Shown: positions 19,202 through 28,942, counted from the first letter of the stretch. The stretch: 64,000 nt of DNA from Caldithrix sp. (GCA_020722815.1 DYKB01000006.1:1-64000); one strand, 5' to 3'. Numbers and translations are program-made. The notes: a model not told the origin generated them from the letters alone.

Positions 19202-20353
19202 ATGTACATTCCTCAATATCATATCCAAAATATCGAAAAATTTCTTATCCCGAATAAGGTGCTGTTGTTGTATGGCGCCCGTCGGGTGGGGAAGACGACT
19301 TTAATTCAAAAGTTTATTGAAAATTATTGTTTAAATTTACCAAATGAAAGAGGCAAAATTTTATTCGTTAATGGTGATGATATTTATGTCCGGCAATATC
19401 TGGAAAGTCAATCCATTCAAAAGCTTCGTGAATTTGTTGGGAATCATTCGCTATTGGTGATTGATGAAGCGCAATACATCCGGCAAATTGGCTTGAATCT
19501 GAAATTGATTGTCGATCATATTCCGAATGTTAAGGTCATTGCAACAGGGTCTTCGTCATTTGAACTGGCCAGAGACATTGGTGAGCCGCTGACTGGTCGT
19601 AAATATGTCCTTAAATTATTTCCAATCGCCCAACTCGAGCTTTCACAAATTGAGAAACCGCATGAAACAAAAGCCAATCTGGAATCCCGACTCATCTTTG
19701 GGGCATATCCGGAAATTGTCACGCTGATGGATAATCGGATGCGGGAGGAATATTTGCGGGAAATGCTCAGTTCCTATCTGTTTAAAGACATTCTTGAACT
19801 GGAAGGCGTTCGCCATGCGGATAAGCTGGTGCGATTGCTTCAATTAGTCGCTTTCCAGATCGGGAAGGAAATTTCGCTCAACGAATTGGGAACGCAGTTG
19901 GGGATGAGTAAAAACACCGTGGAACGTTATCTGGATTTACTGGAAAAAGTATTTATTATTTTTAAACGCGCTGGTTTTAGTCGAAATTTACGAAAAGAGA
20001 TTAGCAAAAATCATCGATTTTACTTTTGTGATAATGGAATTCGGAATGCACTCATCCGCAATTTTAATCCACTCGCCTTGCGAAATGATGTTGGTGAATT
20101 GTGGGAGAATTATATTGTCATCGAGCGTATGAAAAAGCAGGAATATTTGCGCCATATCAGTGATTCATATTTCTGGCGTACTTATAACAAACAGGAAATA
20201 GATTTAGTCGAGGAAAGAAGCGGAAAATTGTCTGGCTATGAAATAAAATATCAACCGGTTCAAACAAAGCCGCCATCGCAATGGTTCGGGCAATACCCGG
20301 AGGCCTCGTTTGAGGTCATTCATTCAGAGAATTATCTGGATTTTATTTGTTAG
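19202..20353 (+). CDS. AAA ATPase with C-terminal DUF4143/PD-(D/E)XK-like nuclease domain
   Basis: 383 residues. Walker A is GARRVGKTT (about 25-33), Walker B LLVIDEAQ (about 83-90), and a sensor-like ATGSSSFEL follows. A winged-helix part (ISLNELGTQLGMSKNTVERY) precedes a nuclease-like end with EIDLVEE and YEIKYQ, matching the D-ExK core. This domain order is typical of archaeal-type ATPases widespread by transfer. The cellular role is unsettled for the whole family. It stands alone between perfect direct repeats and has no operon partner. Confidence 0.88.
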   Translation: MYIPQYHIQNIEKFLIPNKVLLLYGARRVGKTTLIQKFIENYCLNLPNERGKILFVNGDDIYVRQYLESQSIQKLREFVGNHSLLVIDEAQYIRQIGLNLKLIVDHIPNVKVIATGSSSFELARDIGEPLTGRKYVLKLFPIAQLELSQIEKPHETKANLESRLIFGAYPEIVTLMDNRMREEYLREMLSSYLFKDILELEGVRHADKLVRLLQLVAFQIGKEISLNELGTQLGMSKNTVERYLDLLEKVFIIFKRAGFSRNLRKEISKNHRFYFCDNGIRNALIRNFNPLALRNDVGELWENYIVIERMKKQEYLRHISDSYFWRTYNKQEIDLVEERSGKLSGYEIKYQPVQTKPPSQWFGQYPEASFEVIHSENYLDFIC

Positions 20354-20511
20354 CATCGGGCATTTTGATGTTATTCCATCATCCAAACGATGTATCAATG
20401 AGCTATTTGGAGGTATGAAAAATCATTTTGCCCCAAATGGTTTTGCCAATAAATTGTTAGATTCTCAATGAAATTTGAAATGTCAAAATAATTCGAGTCA
20501 AAATAATTAAT

Positions 20512-20642
20512 GGCAAAACGATTAGTGTTGAAGTCGGCGGGGAAGCTTTACCAAACCAGTGGTTTCGAATGTGATTTGATTGTTTTGGTTATGATTGATC
20601 TCGTATGAAGATTTGGTGGTTCGGGGAGGTTTGGCAAAGCGG
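20512..20642. repeat. 131-bp direct repeat, right copy
   Basis: Exact copy of 18772-18902. Left of it, 20398-20511 repeats the AT-rich CAAAAT-type units found right of the first copy. Right of it, 20643-20830 contains the CCGTGTCATCCGCGTTCC motif seen in reverse, imperfect form near 53900; no gene is seen there. Confidence 0.9.
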
Positions 20643-20877
20643 ATCGAATGCTTTGCCAAACCTTTTACCCGGCTCGTACCTGAACCACAAAAGGTTATTG
20701 GTACCCGGAATTAAACAAACCAACAAAAGGTGTAAGGTTTGGTAAAGCTTATGTACTATTGGTTAAAATCAACTAATCACAATCAGTGAAAATCAGTTCA
20801 ATCCGTGTCATCCGCGTTCCAAATAAAAGATTCAGGCGGATTAACGATAAATTGTCTATCATAAAAATGGAAAAAAC

Positions 20878-22017
20878 ATGTTCGAATATCAAAAATCGCA
20901 TCGCTTTTTTGCCCAGATTGCTTCGGGAATGGAAGAAACCGGCGCGGCCGAGCTGGCTGAACTCGGAGCGCAACAGATTGAACCAGATTTTTGTGGTATC
21001 TATTTCGAGGCGGATCACCATACATTGTACAAAATCAACTACCAATCCCGGCTGATCACCCGGATTCTGGCGCCATTAATCAAATTTCATTGCTATCATA
21101 CCGACGAGCTTTATAAAAAGGCGCATTCGGTGCCCTGGGACTCGCTTTTTTCGGTTAAACACACCTTCGCGGTTCAGGCCGTGGTGTCGAATAGCCAGAT
21201 CACCCATTCGCAATACGCTGCCTTGCGGGTGAAAGATGGCATTGTGGATTATTTTCGTGAACATGCGGGTTCCCGCCCCAGTGTGGAACGCCAGACGCCG
21301 GATGTCTGGATTCATCTGCACCTGGAAAACAATTACGCCACCATCAGTCTGGATACTTCCGGTGGTTCGCTACATCGGCGTGGCTATCGGCTGGAGTCGG
21401 TGGAAGCACCCATGCCGGAAACCCTGGCCGCGGCGATAATTCGTTTTACCGAATGGGATGGGAGTCAGCCACTCTATGATCCGATGTGTGGTTCCGGCAC
21501 ATTATTGAGTGAAGCGATGATGAAACATTGCTATATTCCGGCAGGATTTTTAAGGAAAAAGTTCGGTTTTGAATTTTTACCGGATTTTGATGCAAAAATC
21601 TGGCAGGAGGTTAAAACCGCGGCGGATCAGCAAATTATTTCATTGCCGGCGGGGCTTGTTGCCGGGAGTGATATTGATTCAGACGCCATTCAGGCCAGTC
21701 GAAAGAATCTTTCGCAAATCCCGGGTGGCCGAAATGTGAAATTACAGGTATTGGATTTTCAAGATATTCCGAATCTGGAAAATCAGGTGATTGTGTGTAA
21801 TCCACCGTATGGCATCCGTCTGAAGCAGAAAGATAGCATCATCGATTTTTACCGGAAAATTGGTGATTTTCTAAAGCAACGTTGTCGTGGTTCATTGGCC
21901 TATATCTATTTTGGGGATCGGCAATTGATACCGGCGATTGGTTTGCGGCCGGCATGGAAGAAATCATTGAAAAATGGCCCGCTGGATGGGAGATTGGTAA
22001 AGTTTGAGATATTTTAG
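20878..22017 (+). CDS. THUMP-domain RNA methyltransferase, RlmL/TrmN-like
   Basis: 379 residues. A THUMP domain (about 10-155) is followed by a Rossmann methyltransferase: SAM motif YDPMCGSGTLLSEA (about 200) and catalytic NPPYG (about 305). It is the short, single-methyltransferase form of RlmL, expected to make N2-methylguanosine in 23S rRNA; a tRNA target cannot be ruled out. It is monocistronic in this window. Confidence 0.88.
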   Translation: MFEYQKSHRFFAQIASGMEETGAAELAELGAQQIEPDFCGIYFEADHHTLYKINYQSRLITRILAPLIKFHCYHTDELYKKAHSVPWDSLFSVKHTFAVQAVVSNSQITHSQYAALRVKDGIVDYFREHAGSRPSVERQTPDVWIHLHLENNYATISLDTSGGSLHRRGYRLESVEAPMPETLAAAIIRFTEWDGSQPLYDPMCGSGTLLSEAMMKHCYIPAGFLRKKFGFEFLPDFDAKIWQEVKTAADQQIISLPAGLVAGSDIDSDAIQASRKNLSQIPGGRNVKLQVLDFQDIPNLENQVIVCNPPYGIRLKQKDSIIDFYRKIGDFLKQRCRGSLAYIYFGDRQLIPAIGLRPAWKKSLKNGPLDGRLVKFEIF

Positions 22018-22067
22018 GTTGAATGAAAAGGCAGAATGATTTGGGGCAGCATAATGAGAGCCGGATC

Positions 22068-22232
22068 AAGAATACCAAAACCTGTCTTTGCGAGGTGCTT
22101 TTTGCCGAAGCCTGTTTTTTTAGGCTCGTAATTACACCTCATAAAACAACGGGAGATTGCTTCGTCGTAAAATCTGTCCTGAGCTTTTGTCGAAGGGAAC
22201 GCTCCTCGCAATGACAGCCTTTGGTTACTTTT
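22068..22232. repeat. GCAATGACA-type element with an internal insertion
   Basis: ACCTGTCTTTGCGAGG and CTCCTCGCAATGACAG are the outer arms. Compared with the copy at 27655, about 25 bp containing CCTGAGCTTTTGTCGAAGG interrupts the right arm, itself a common short repeat. It occupies the gap between convergent genes. Confidence 0.7.
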
Positions 22233-22248
22233 TAACGCTTGAGTATCA

Positions 22249-23247
22249 TTATTTTTTCGCCTTCTGCTGTGCCTGTTGATAAGCCTCAAATGCCAGCACT
22301 GAAGCACCCAGAATGACAGAATCATCCCCTAATGCAGCGGGAACAATGCGTACATTCTGAATGGCGATAGGGAAAACGTTTTTCTGGGCGACTTCGATAA
22401 CCATGTCGATATATTCCTGGCCAAATGATTCGATAATGCCACCTCCCAGCACAACAACTTCCGGATTAAATATGTTTAAAAATGAACCAACGCCATAGCC
22501 CAAATAACGGGCCGAACGTTTAACGGCTTTTCGAACGATTTTATCACCTTTGGAATATGCTTTCGCCAGTGAATTACTCTTGACAGGACCCTTTTCCTTT
22601 TCCAATTCTTTCTGTATCATGGTGGGTTTGCCAGCTTTAATCGCTTTTCGAATCATTTTTTCGATACCGGATTTGCTGGCAATCGCTTCCAGATGGCCAC
22701 GCACACCACAACCACAACGCGGGCCTTTGGGATTTACCATAATATGTCCCAATTCACCGGCATTTTGATTAAAGCCATGCAATACCTTGCCATCGATGAT
22801 AACACCACCGCCGAGGCCGGTTCCCACAAACAGGCCGATGATATCTTTGGCCCCTTTACCGGCACCAAAGACCAGTTCACCTAAAGTCCCGGTGTTGACA
22901 TCGTTATCCACTTTAACGGGTTTGTTAAATTTAGCTTCGATTGAGTCTTTTAATGGGGCATCTTTCCAGTTGAGATTTGGCGTATAAAGAATAATACCTT
23001 TCTCAATATCCAGTGGCCCCGGCGAACCCAGACCAATGGCTAATATTTTTTCTTCAGGGATGTTCGATGTTTGAATTGCTTCAGTAATACAATCAACGAT
23101 TTGTCCCAGACTAACCTCAAAGCCTTCGGCGGCCAAGGTCTTGCGTTTGGCACGACTCAGAATATTTCCCGCTTCATCAACTACACCAGCAAAAATTTTA
23201 CTTCCCCCGATATCAACTCCAACAACATAGCCTGCTTGTTTCGACAT
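22249..23247 (-). CDS. ROK-family sugar kinase, glucokinase-like
   Basis: 332 residues. An ATP-binding DIGGSK phosphate loop lies near residue 10, and the ROK zinc motif appears near residue 176 as CGCGVRGHLE. The third Cys of the usual CxCGxxGCxE is replaced by His, which may still bind zinc. Ribosome site AAAGGA. The start lies 15 bp after the stop of the thioredoxin reductase gene. Substrate is probably glucose or another hexose. Confidence 0.88.
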   Translation of the reverse strand: MSKQAGYVVGVDIGGSKIFAGVVDEAGNILSRAKRKTLAAEGFEVSLGQIVDCITEAIQTSNIPEEKILAIGLGSPGPLDIEKGIILYTPNLNWKDAPLKDSIEAKFNKPVKVDNDVNTGTLGELVFGAGKGAKDIIGLFVGTGLGGGVIIDGKVLHGFNQNAGELGHIMVNPKGPRCGCGVRGHLEAIASKSGIEKMIRKAIKAGKPTMIQKELEKEKGPVKSNSLAKAYSKGDKIVRKAVKRSARYLGYGVGSFLNIFNPEVVVLGGGIIESFGQEYIDMVIEVAQKNVFPIAIQNVRIVPAALGDDSVILGASVLAFEAYQQAQQKAKK

Positions 23248-23262
23248 GATTTGTCCTTTCTG

Positions 23263-24198
23263 TTATTTTCCCGGGTAGGCTTTCCCTTCGAGCGCTGCTA
23301 AAAACTTTTCCGTTTCTAATGCCGCAATGGTGCCGGCACCGACACAGGTGGAAACCTGCCGATATATTTTATCCTCAATATCGCCGGCTGCGAAAACGCC
23401 CGGGATATTGGTTTGTTTCTTTTCGTTTACCAGAATATAACCTTCCTCATCCAGATTCAGTTGGCCGTTGAAGAGTTCTGAATTTGGATTATAACCAATA
23501 AAAACGAAGACACCATCGATGGGAAAATTTGAAATTTCATTGGTTTTGACATTTTTCAATTTTAAATTTTGTACCATCTGGTCGCCCTGAATTTCTTCGA
23601 CAACAGTATCCCAGATAAACTCGATCTTTTCATTTCGCTGTGCCCGTTCCTGAAGAATGGCCGAACCTCTTAGCCGATCGCGGCGATGAATGATGGAGAC
23701 CTTAGAGGCAAATCGGGTCAAAAAAATGCCCTCATCCAGGGCGCTATTCCCACCGCCAATGACGGCCACGTGTTTGCCCCGGAAAAAGAAACCATCGCAG
23801 GTGGCGCAATAGGAGACGCCTTTGCCCGTAAATTCTTTCTCGCCAGGGATATTCAATTTGCGTGGTGAAGCGCCGGTGGCGATAATGATTGATTTTGTCT
23901 GATAGACAGCGCTCTCTGTTTTCACCGTAAACGGATGGTTCTTTAAATCGACTTCTGTAACTATCTCATTGATGATTTCACTGCCGAATTTTTTCGCCTG
24001 TTCATCCAGTTTCTGGAAAATCTCAAATCCACCGATACCTTCCGGGAAGCCGGGATAATTTTCCAGATCATTGGTTAATGTGATTTGTCCACCCGGGGTG
24101 GCTCCAGAAAAAAGTTTCGGCTGTAAAAGAGCGCGTGAAGTGTAAATTGCTGCCGTATAGCCACTTGGGCCACCGCCAATGATGATTGTGTTTTCCAT
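23263..24198 (-). CDS. trxB: Thioredoxin-disulfide reductase
   Basis: 311 residues, typical length. FAD motif GGGPSGYTAAIY, redox-active CATCDG near residue 133, NADPH motif GGGNSALDEG near 153 and the C-terminal GVFAAGDIEDK FAD motif are all present. It reduces thioredoxin in the cytoplasm. AAGGAG precedes the ATG. First gene of a two-gene unit with the ROK kinase. Confidence 0.93.
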   Translation of the reverse strand: MENTIIIGGGPSGYTAAIYTSRALLQPKLFSGATPGGQITLTNDLENYPGFPEGIGGFEIFQKLDEQAKKFGSEIINEIVTEVDLKNHPFTVKTESAVYQTKSIIIATGASPRKLNIPGEKEFTGKGVSYCATCDGFFFRGKHVAVIGGGNSALDEGIFLTRFASKVSIIHRRDRLRGSAILQERAQRNEKIEFIWDTVVEEIQGDQMVQNLKLKNVKTNEISNFPIDGVFVFIGYNPNSELFNGQLNLDEEGYILVNEKKQTNIPGVFAAGDIEDKIYRQVSTCVGAGTIAALETEKFLAALEGKAYPGK

Positions 24199-24234
24199 TG
24201 TTACTCCTTCTTAAACACCGTTTTTTAATCATGA

Positions 24235-24315
24235 AGACCTTCGAGGTTTGTTATGTCAAATTTACTAATAATTTACAATGATAAGTAACAGAAACGAAAC
24301 CTCGATGGTCTCTTC
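24235..24315. repeat. AGACCTTCGAGGTTT-type inverted repeat
   Basis: AAGACCTTCGAGGTTTG and AAACCTCGATGGTCTC face each other across about 50 bp, upstream of trxB. Other copies: 9770-9850 and 48637-48722. Confidence 0.75.
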
Positions 24316-24400
24316 ATTTTTAATTTTTGATTCAAATGACTGAATTATTTCTTTGATTTCGATGTATTGAAACCCTGAAAGATTCAGTTTTTACAGCAGG

Positions 24401-26395
24401 TTATTTTCGAAAGATGGCTTTTGATCGAAAATCGGCCCACACGTTTTCGAACCAATAATCCTCCGCTGGAATCGGCCGTCGGGCTTCCCAATGTGATTCA
24501 AATATTGATTTTTCGTTTAATTGGGTCACCAGTACTTTTTCCCGCAGCGCTGGATTTTCTGGTTTATAATGCCAGGTTTCACCCAGTTCATCCAGGACCG
24601 GGGTGCCATTTGGGTCCATGACGAGATAAGAGCCACGACTTCCGCCATTATTTTCCAGATAGGTTTGAATGGCCTGAAGATAGGCAGCATGCGCCAGAAC
24701 CAGTTGTCGATTCTGGAAGGCGATTGGAATATTCGCGCGTTGTGCCAATTGAATTTCATCCCGCTTTTGAATTTGCTGATAGGCTTCGGATAACGCTTTT
24801 TTGACTGATGCCAGTTCACGAATATGAGCGCCATTGCGGGACATGCGTTCCTGAAATTCATGACGATATTTTAAAAGATCATCGGTCAGAGAGCTTGACT
24901 TCTCTGAAAGCCATTTTTCGATTTTTTTCAGAATTTTTTCTGTTTGAGGAAGCGCGACTGATTTAAAAGTATCGAAAGTGACTTCAGATTGTGTATAAAC
25001 ATGTGCGATTCGCTGGGCAGCGCGAATTGCCCCTACCTGACCGGAATTGAGCGCTGAACCGCCGGGTCGATAGACACCATGCGAGCCATTTACTTCGCCA
25101 ACTGGAAATAGATGCCGAATATTGGATTCCCACCAGATATCGCCTCGCAGGCCGCCATTATTATGCTGGGCACATACAGCCACTTCGAGTGGTTCTTTCC
25201 AGATGTCGATGCCGTGATCCCGATAGAGCTCAATCGCCAGTGGATTCATTTTATCCAGACGTTCGATGGGCGTGCCGAAAAGTGCTTTTGAACTTTTTAA
25301 ATAATTATATGCCTCGGGGAGTAGTGCTTCAAATTCGAATCGCCCCAGTCGCTTATCTCCCTGCGGATTTTCCCGGAAATCCATATAAACTTTTCGACCG
25401 TTGACCACAGTTTCAATATAAACCAGTACATCAACTAAAGAGGAACCGTAATTGGCAATTTTGCGTGGATCAAACGGCCATTGATAGCCTTTGAGGAAAA
25501 TATCGGTCGCCAATTGTCCCATTGAGGGAAAATAGGGGTTCAAAAATTCCTGTTCATCGCTCCCATCCGGTTTGGTACTAATGTAGCGCGGGATCACCTG
25601 CTGATAAGTGCCGGAAACATTCCAGCGAAATTTGATGGATGCCAACCCATATTGTGACTCGGTTAAATTGCTGGCTTTGGCACCAATTTCCAGCGCCAGT
25701 CCAATGCTTCCCAGATGAACTTCGGGATAGACCGAGGTCTTATAAAGACCGCCAGGCCCACCAACACCAAAAACCACATTTTCAGCCTGAAATAACACCA
25801 GTCCAAAGTTGGATTCATTTAATTTATTTTTATCTAATGCAATAACGCCGACAATTCGTTCCCCATATTTGAGCAAGGCAATGACATCGTGCTCATCGAA
25901 AATTGGGATATGGCGCCGTTTTACTTCACGATACAAGCATTGAAACATTTGTTGTGATGTATAAGGGCCGGCCGAAGTGGCGCGTTGCCGGGGATCATGG
26001 TCAGTTTTATATCCCACAAACCCACCAAGATAATTATAGGGGAACTGAACGCCAATTTGCGCCAGATAGAAAAATCCTGCAGGTGATAATATGGATTCGA
26101 TGAGAGCGAGATCACCATGCATGGCGCCGCCCTGAAAAAGAGAGTTTGCCATCTCGTAAGGTGAATCGGGTTCTTTTCCAAAAACAGATAATTTATAATA
26201 TGTCTGTTTATCCGAGCCGGTATTATTTGAAGTCCCACCGCCAATTTTTTCGGTAACAATGGCAATATCCGTCTGTCCGAGTGCTGCAAGTTGTTCCGCA
26301 CAGCGTAATGAGGCCGCGCCACTGCCGACAATGAGGGTATTGATGATATGAACCGGGATTTCTTGCCCTTGTATTTCTACCTGTTGATGTTCCAT
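24401..26395 (-). CDS. Fumarate-reductase/succinate-dehydrogenase-type FAD oxidoreductase
   Basis: 664 residues from the ATG at 26395, chosen because CCGGAGGC sits six bases upstream; a longer frame to 26512 runs through a repeat and is not convincing. The FAD dinucleotide motif GSGAASLRCAEQL is near residue 18. The catalytic-side region QHNNGGLRGDIWW, then VGEVNGSHGVYRPGGSAL, matches the flavoprotein family including L-aspartate oxidase. No iron-sulfur subunit is nearby, so it is probably a soluble enzyme. The SDR gene lies 170 bp upstream on the same strand; they may act on the same substrate. Specific reaction unknown. Confidence 0.8.
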   Translation of the reverse strand: MEHQQVEIQGQEIPVHIINTLIVGSGAASLRCAEQLAALGQTDIAIVTEKIGGGTSNNTGSDKQTYYKLSVFGKEPDSPYEMANSLFQGGAMHGDLALIESILSPAGFFYLAQIGVQFPYNYLGGFVGYKTDHDPRQRATSAGPYTSQQMFQCLYREVKRRHIPIFDEHDVIALLKYGERIVGVIALDKNKLNESNFGLVLFQAENVVFGVGGPGGLYKTSVYPEVHLGSIGLALEIGAKASNLTESQYGLASIKFRWNVSGTYQQVIPRYISTKPDGSDEQEFLNPYFPSMGQLATDIFLKGYQWPFDPRKIANYGSSLVDVLVYIETVVNGRKVYMDFRENPQGDKRLGRFEFEALLPEAYNYLKSSKALFGTPIERLDKMNPLAIELYRDHGIDIWKEPLEVAVCAQHNNGGLRGDIWWESNIRHLFPVGEVNGSHGVYRPGGSALNSGQVGAIRAAQRIAHVYTQSEVTFDTFKSVALPQTEKILKKIEKWLSEKSSSLTDDLLKYRHEFQERMSRNGAHIRELASVKKALSEAYQQIQKRDEIQLAQRANIPIAFQNRQLVLAHAAYLQAIQTYLENNGGSRGSYLVMDPNGTPVLDELGETWHYKPENPALREKVLVTQLNEKSIFESHWEARRPIPAEDYWFENVWADFRSKAIFRK

Positions 26396-26436
26396 TATTG
26401 CCTCCGGATGATGTTGATGGTTTTGATGATAATGAA

Positions 26437-26521
26437 ACGTGATAGGTGATACGTAATGCGTAATACGGAATGCGTGAAAGAAAATGCATTTCACGTCTGG
26501 CGTATCACGCATGACGCTTTC
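26437..26521. repeat. TACGTAATGCGTAATACG-type low-complexity repeat
   Basis: Units of GTGATACGTAATGCGT and the reverse ACGCATTACGTATCAC kind recur here, at 56820-56850 and at 61905-61998. They produce a false N-terminal extension of the flavoprotein gene. Confidence 0.7.
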
Positions 26522-26565
26522 AAAAATAATTGTTTTGATTGATTACTGAATGAATCAAAATTCCA

Positions 26566-27354
26566 CTACAATCGCCGTAAATGAAATCCCCCATCCACAT
26601 GAATCACTTCGCCGGTGGAATAGGGGAGATAATCCAGCGCCAGCGCAACCACTGCTTTGGCAATATCTTCCGGATAGCCCCAGCGTTGGATTGGCGTGAC
26701 GCCTTCGGCAAACATTTTATCATACTTTTCTTTGACGACTTTTGTCATTTCAGTTAAAATAATGCCTGGCTGAATCTCATGAACCGGAATGCCGAATTCG
26801 GCCAATCGATCCGCGTATAGACGGGTCATCATGCTGATACCGGCTTTGGAAAGGCAATATTCACCACGTGCAGGTGAGGACGTAAAAGCTGAAATCGAGG
26901 AGATATTAATTATTTTAGGCGTTCGATCCGGATCATTCTGCTTTTGCTCAACCATCCAGTTAGCGACCAGTTGCGTCAGAAAATAAGGCCCTTTGAGATT
27001 GATGGTCATCACCCGATCATAGCTTTCTTCGGTTGCCTCTAAAATATCCATTCGCTGTTTTGGGGCGACACCGGCATTATTGACCAGTAAATCCAGCCGT
27101 CCAAAGCGTTCTTTGATTTTTGTGATGAGGTGCTTTCGTTGTTCGGCATTGGAAATGTCGGCCTGAATGTAAAGCACCAGCGCGTCATTTGCAGCTAATT
27201 TATCCAGTGCTTCCTGTACCTGTTCCTGCGGATGAACATCATCAATAACCAGATGAAAGTTGTTTTTTGACAGGGCCTCAGCAATACCATAGCCAATACC
27301 ACGAGCTGCCCCGGTAATCAGCGCGACCTGATTTTTTTGCATAGTTTGCTCCAT
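26566..27354 (-). CDS. Short-chain dehydrogenase/reductase, FabG-like
   Basis: 262 residues. Cofactor motif TGAARGIG near residue 15, structural NNAG near 92, catalytic Ser in ISSISAF and YCLSK (Tyr-x3-Lys) near 167. Classical SDR; the sequence is often labelled 3-ketoacyl-ACP reductase, but no fatty acid gene is near. With the adjoining flavoprotein it more likely oxidises a sugar or hydroxy acid. Substrate unknown. Confidence 0.85.
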   Translation of the reverse strand: MEQTMQKNQVALITGAARGIGYGIAEALSKNNFHLVIDDVHPQEQVQEALDKLAANDALVLYIQADISNAEQRKHLITKIKERFGRLDLLVNNAGVAPKQRMDILEATEESYDRVMTINLKGPYFLTQLVANWMVEQKQNDPDRTPKIINISSISAFTSSPARGEYCLSKAGISMMTRLYADRLAEFGIPVHEIQPGIILTEMTKVVKEKYDKMFAEGVTPIQRWGYPEDIAKAVVALALDYLPYSTGEVIHVDGGFHLRRL

Positions 27355-27531
27355 TGATTAAAATAGTTATTATCTCTTTTATCCACAAGAAAAGAAGATA
27401 ATCAATAAATTCCAATTTTTCAACTTTTTTTATTAAAAAAGTGAGGGGAGTTATCTGATGTTGCATCTTGATAATAGCACATTACGCTGGCAAAAACATA
27501 AGAAATTTAGTTTCGTCGAACCAGATTTAAA

Positions 27532-27568
27532 TAAAAATCCCATTGGTGATTACATTCTCCAATGGGAT
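27532..27568 (-). terminator. Intrinsic terminator, probably of efp
   Basis: Stem ATCCCATTGG/CCAATGGGAT (27537-27546 with 27559-27568), 12-base loop, then a T-rich run when read on the minus strand. It lies about 230 bp past the efp stop; a palindromic element now sits between. Confidence 0.7.
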
Positions 27569-27654
27569 CTATATTGATAACTAAAAAGTCAGTTTCTCAT
27601 AGCTAAAAACAAAATTTTCGTTGAAATTTTCAGAACGATGAAGTTGCCCTATTT

Positions 27655-27796
27655 AGAGTCTGTCCGAAAACATCAAGACCTGTCATTGCGAGGCGTTTTT
27701 TGCCGCAGCAATCCCCTTGGATAATAACTGAGATTGCTTCGTCGTAAAAAACGCTCCTCGCAATGACAGTACCGGGTGCGTTTGCGGACAGACACT
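27655..27796. repeat. GTCTGTCCGAAAA-ended GCAATGACA element at the efp stop codon
   Basis: AGAGTCTGTCCGAAAA and TTTGCGGACAGACACT ends, with CTGTCATTGCGAGGCG and CTCCTCGCAATGACAG arms inside. The last bases overlap the efp TAG (27795-27797). Confidence 0.85.
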
Positions 27797-28361
27797 ATTT
27801 ATAACTGACACGTTCCAGATACTTGCCGGTACGCGTATCAATTCTGACAATATCCCCTTCTTTAATGAAAAGCGGAACCTGGACTTTGGCGCCGGTCTCG
27901 ACTGTTGCATATTTTAAGATATTGGTAGCAGAATCCCCTTTGACACCTGGTTCAGATTCGGTGACTTTCAACTCAATAAAATTTGGAATTTCGGCAGTAA
28001 GGGCGTTATTATCATGGAAGAGAACCTTGACCGTATTTCCTTCTTTCAAAAATTGTTTTTGAGTTCCTAAAATATCATTGGGAATAAAAGTCTGATCATA
28101 AGTTTCCATATCCATAAAATAGAGGTTATTATCAGCTTCATACAAATATTGCATCTCTTTTTCTTCCAAACGAACTTCTTCTATTTTATCGGTCATTCGG
28201 AAAGTGATATCAATGACTCTTCCGGTTTTTACATTTTTTAATTTGGTACGGACCATCGCCCGCCAGTTTCCCGGCGTCACGTGTTGATATTCGGTAATGA
28301 TCCAGATATCATTGTTATGCAGAATGGCCATACCCGTACGAAAATCTGAAATTGAAGGCAT
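27795..28361 (-). CDS. efp: Elongation factor P with non-standard loop tip
   Basis: 188 residues, full length, three-domain EF-P. The C-terminal part (GVKGDSATN, TVETGAKVQVP, then DTRTGKYLERV) is the usual signature and resembles Bacteroidota EF-P. The loop that reaches the ribosomal peptidyl-transferase centre normally reads PGKG; here it is PGNW (residues 30-33), so Asn32 stands where Lys or Arg is usually modified. It helps ribosomes pass polyproline stretches. No known modification gene is in the window. Confidence 0.93.
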   Translation of the reverse strand: MPSISDFRTGMAILHNNDIWIITEYQHVTPGNWRAMVRTKLKNVKTGRVIDITFRMTDKIEEVRLEEKEMQYLYEADNNLYFMDMETYDQTFIPNDILGTQKQFLKEGNTVKVLFHDNNALTAEIPNFIELKVTESEPGVKGDSATNILKYATVETGAKVQVPLFIKEGDIVRIDTRTGKYLERVSYK

Positions 28362-28587
28362 ATTTCTTCCTTATTAATCGTCCTAAATTTTTTATTAAAA
28401 TTCACATTGCTTTAAAACTTAAAGATAAAAAAAAATATGGAAAGAAGCAAGAAAAATATCTATCAATCAGATAGGCCCGGCGTTTAAAATCAGTAACAGC
28501 ATGGTGATAATGTAACCCCTGATCCTGGGTGAAATTCTTTTTTGGCCATAAATGGTGATTTTTGAAGTTTTAAGGAGTTGTCGGTAA

Positions 28588-28690
28588 CCGTTCACCGGGA
28601 GGTGAGCCGCCGTCATTCCCGTCTGTTTTTGGCGGGAATCCAGCTTCAAAGAAACGATGGATGCCCGATATAAGCATTCGGGCATGACGC
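28588..28690. repeat. CCGTTCAC-ended element, family 4
   Basis: CCGTTCACCGGGAGG, then GTCATTCCCG, TTGGCGGGAATCC and GATGCCCGATATAAGCATTC. Related copies: 31129-31289 and 50745-50840. The intergenic stretch 28362-29168 otherwise holds the element at 28943-29090 and no gene; ORFs across it are repeat artefacts. Confidence 0.75.
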
Positions 28691-28942
28691 GTCGCTCATT
28701 TTTTTTGAAATAGCAGTCATTTTTTTGAATGAGCCGAACACTTTTGGTTTCCGCCCTGATTTTTTGAGTGGATACCAAGAAATTAGATAACAGGGCCGCA
28801 ATTTTTGGCTTATGACGATGTTGAAAAATTCACCTACCGGGAATGTCGAATGCAATGGCTTTATGAGGTATTTATAATTATTTTAAAAATATACTTGACC
28901 TTCTTATTAAAAATATTATATTTAATTGATTTAAAATTTTGC

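Noticed and set aside
18772-20642. Insertion sequence carrying the ATPase
   Set aside because: The flanks are direct repeats, the ATPase is not a transposase, and no terminal inverted repeats were seen.
24401-26512. Longer start for the flavoprotein gene
   Set aside because: The extra 39 residues come from a TACGTAATGCG-type repeat; CCGGAGGC points to ATG 26395.
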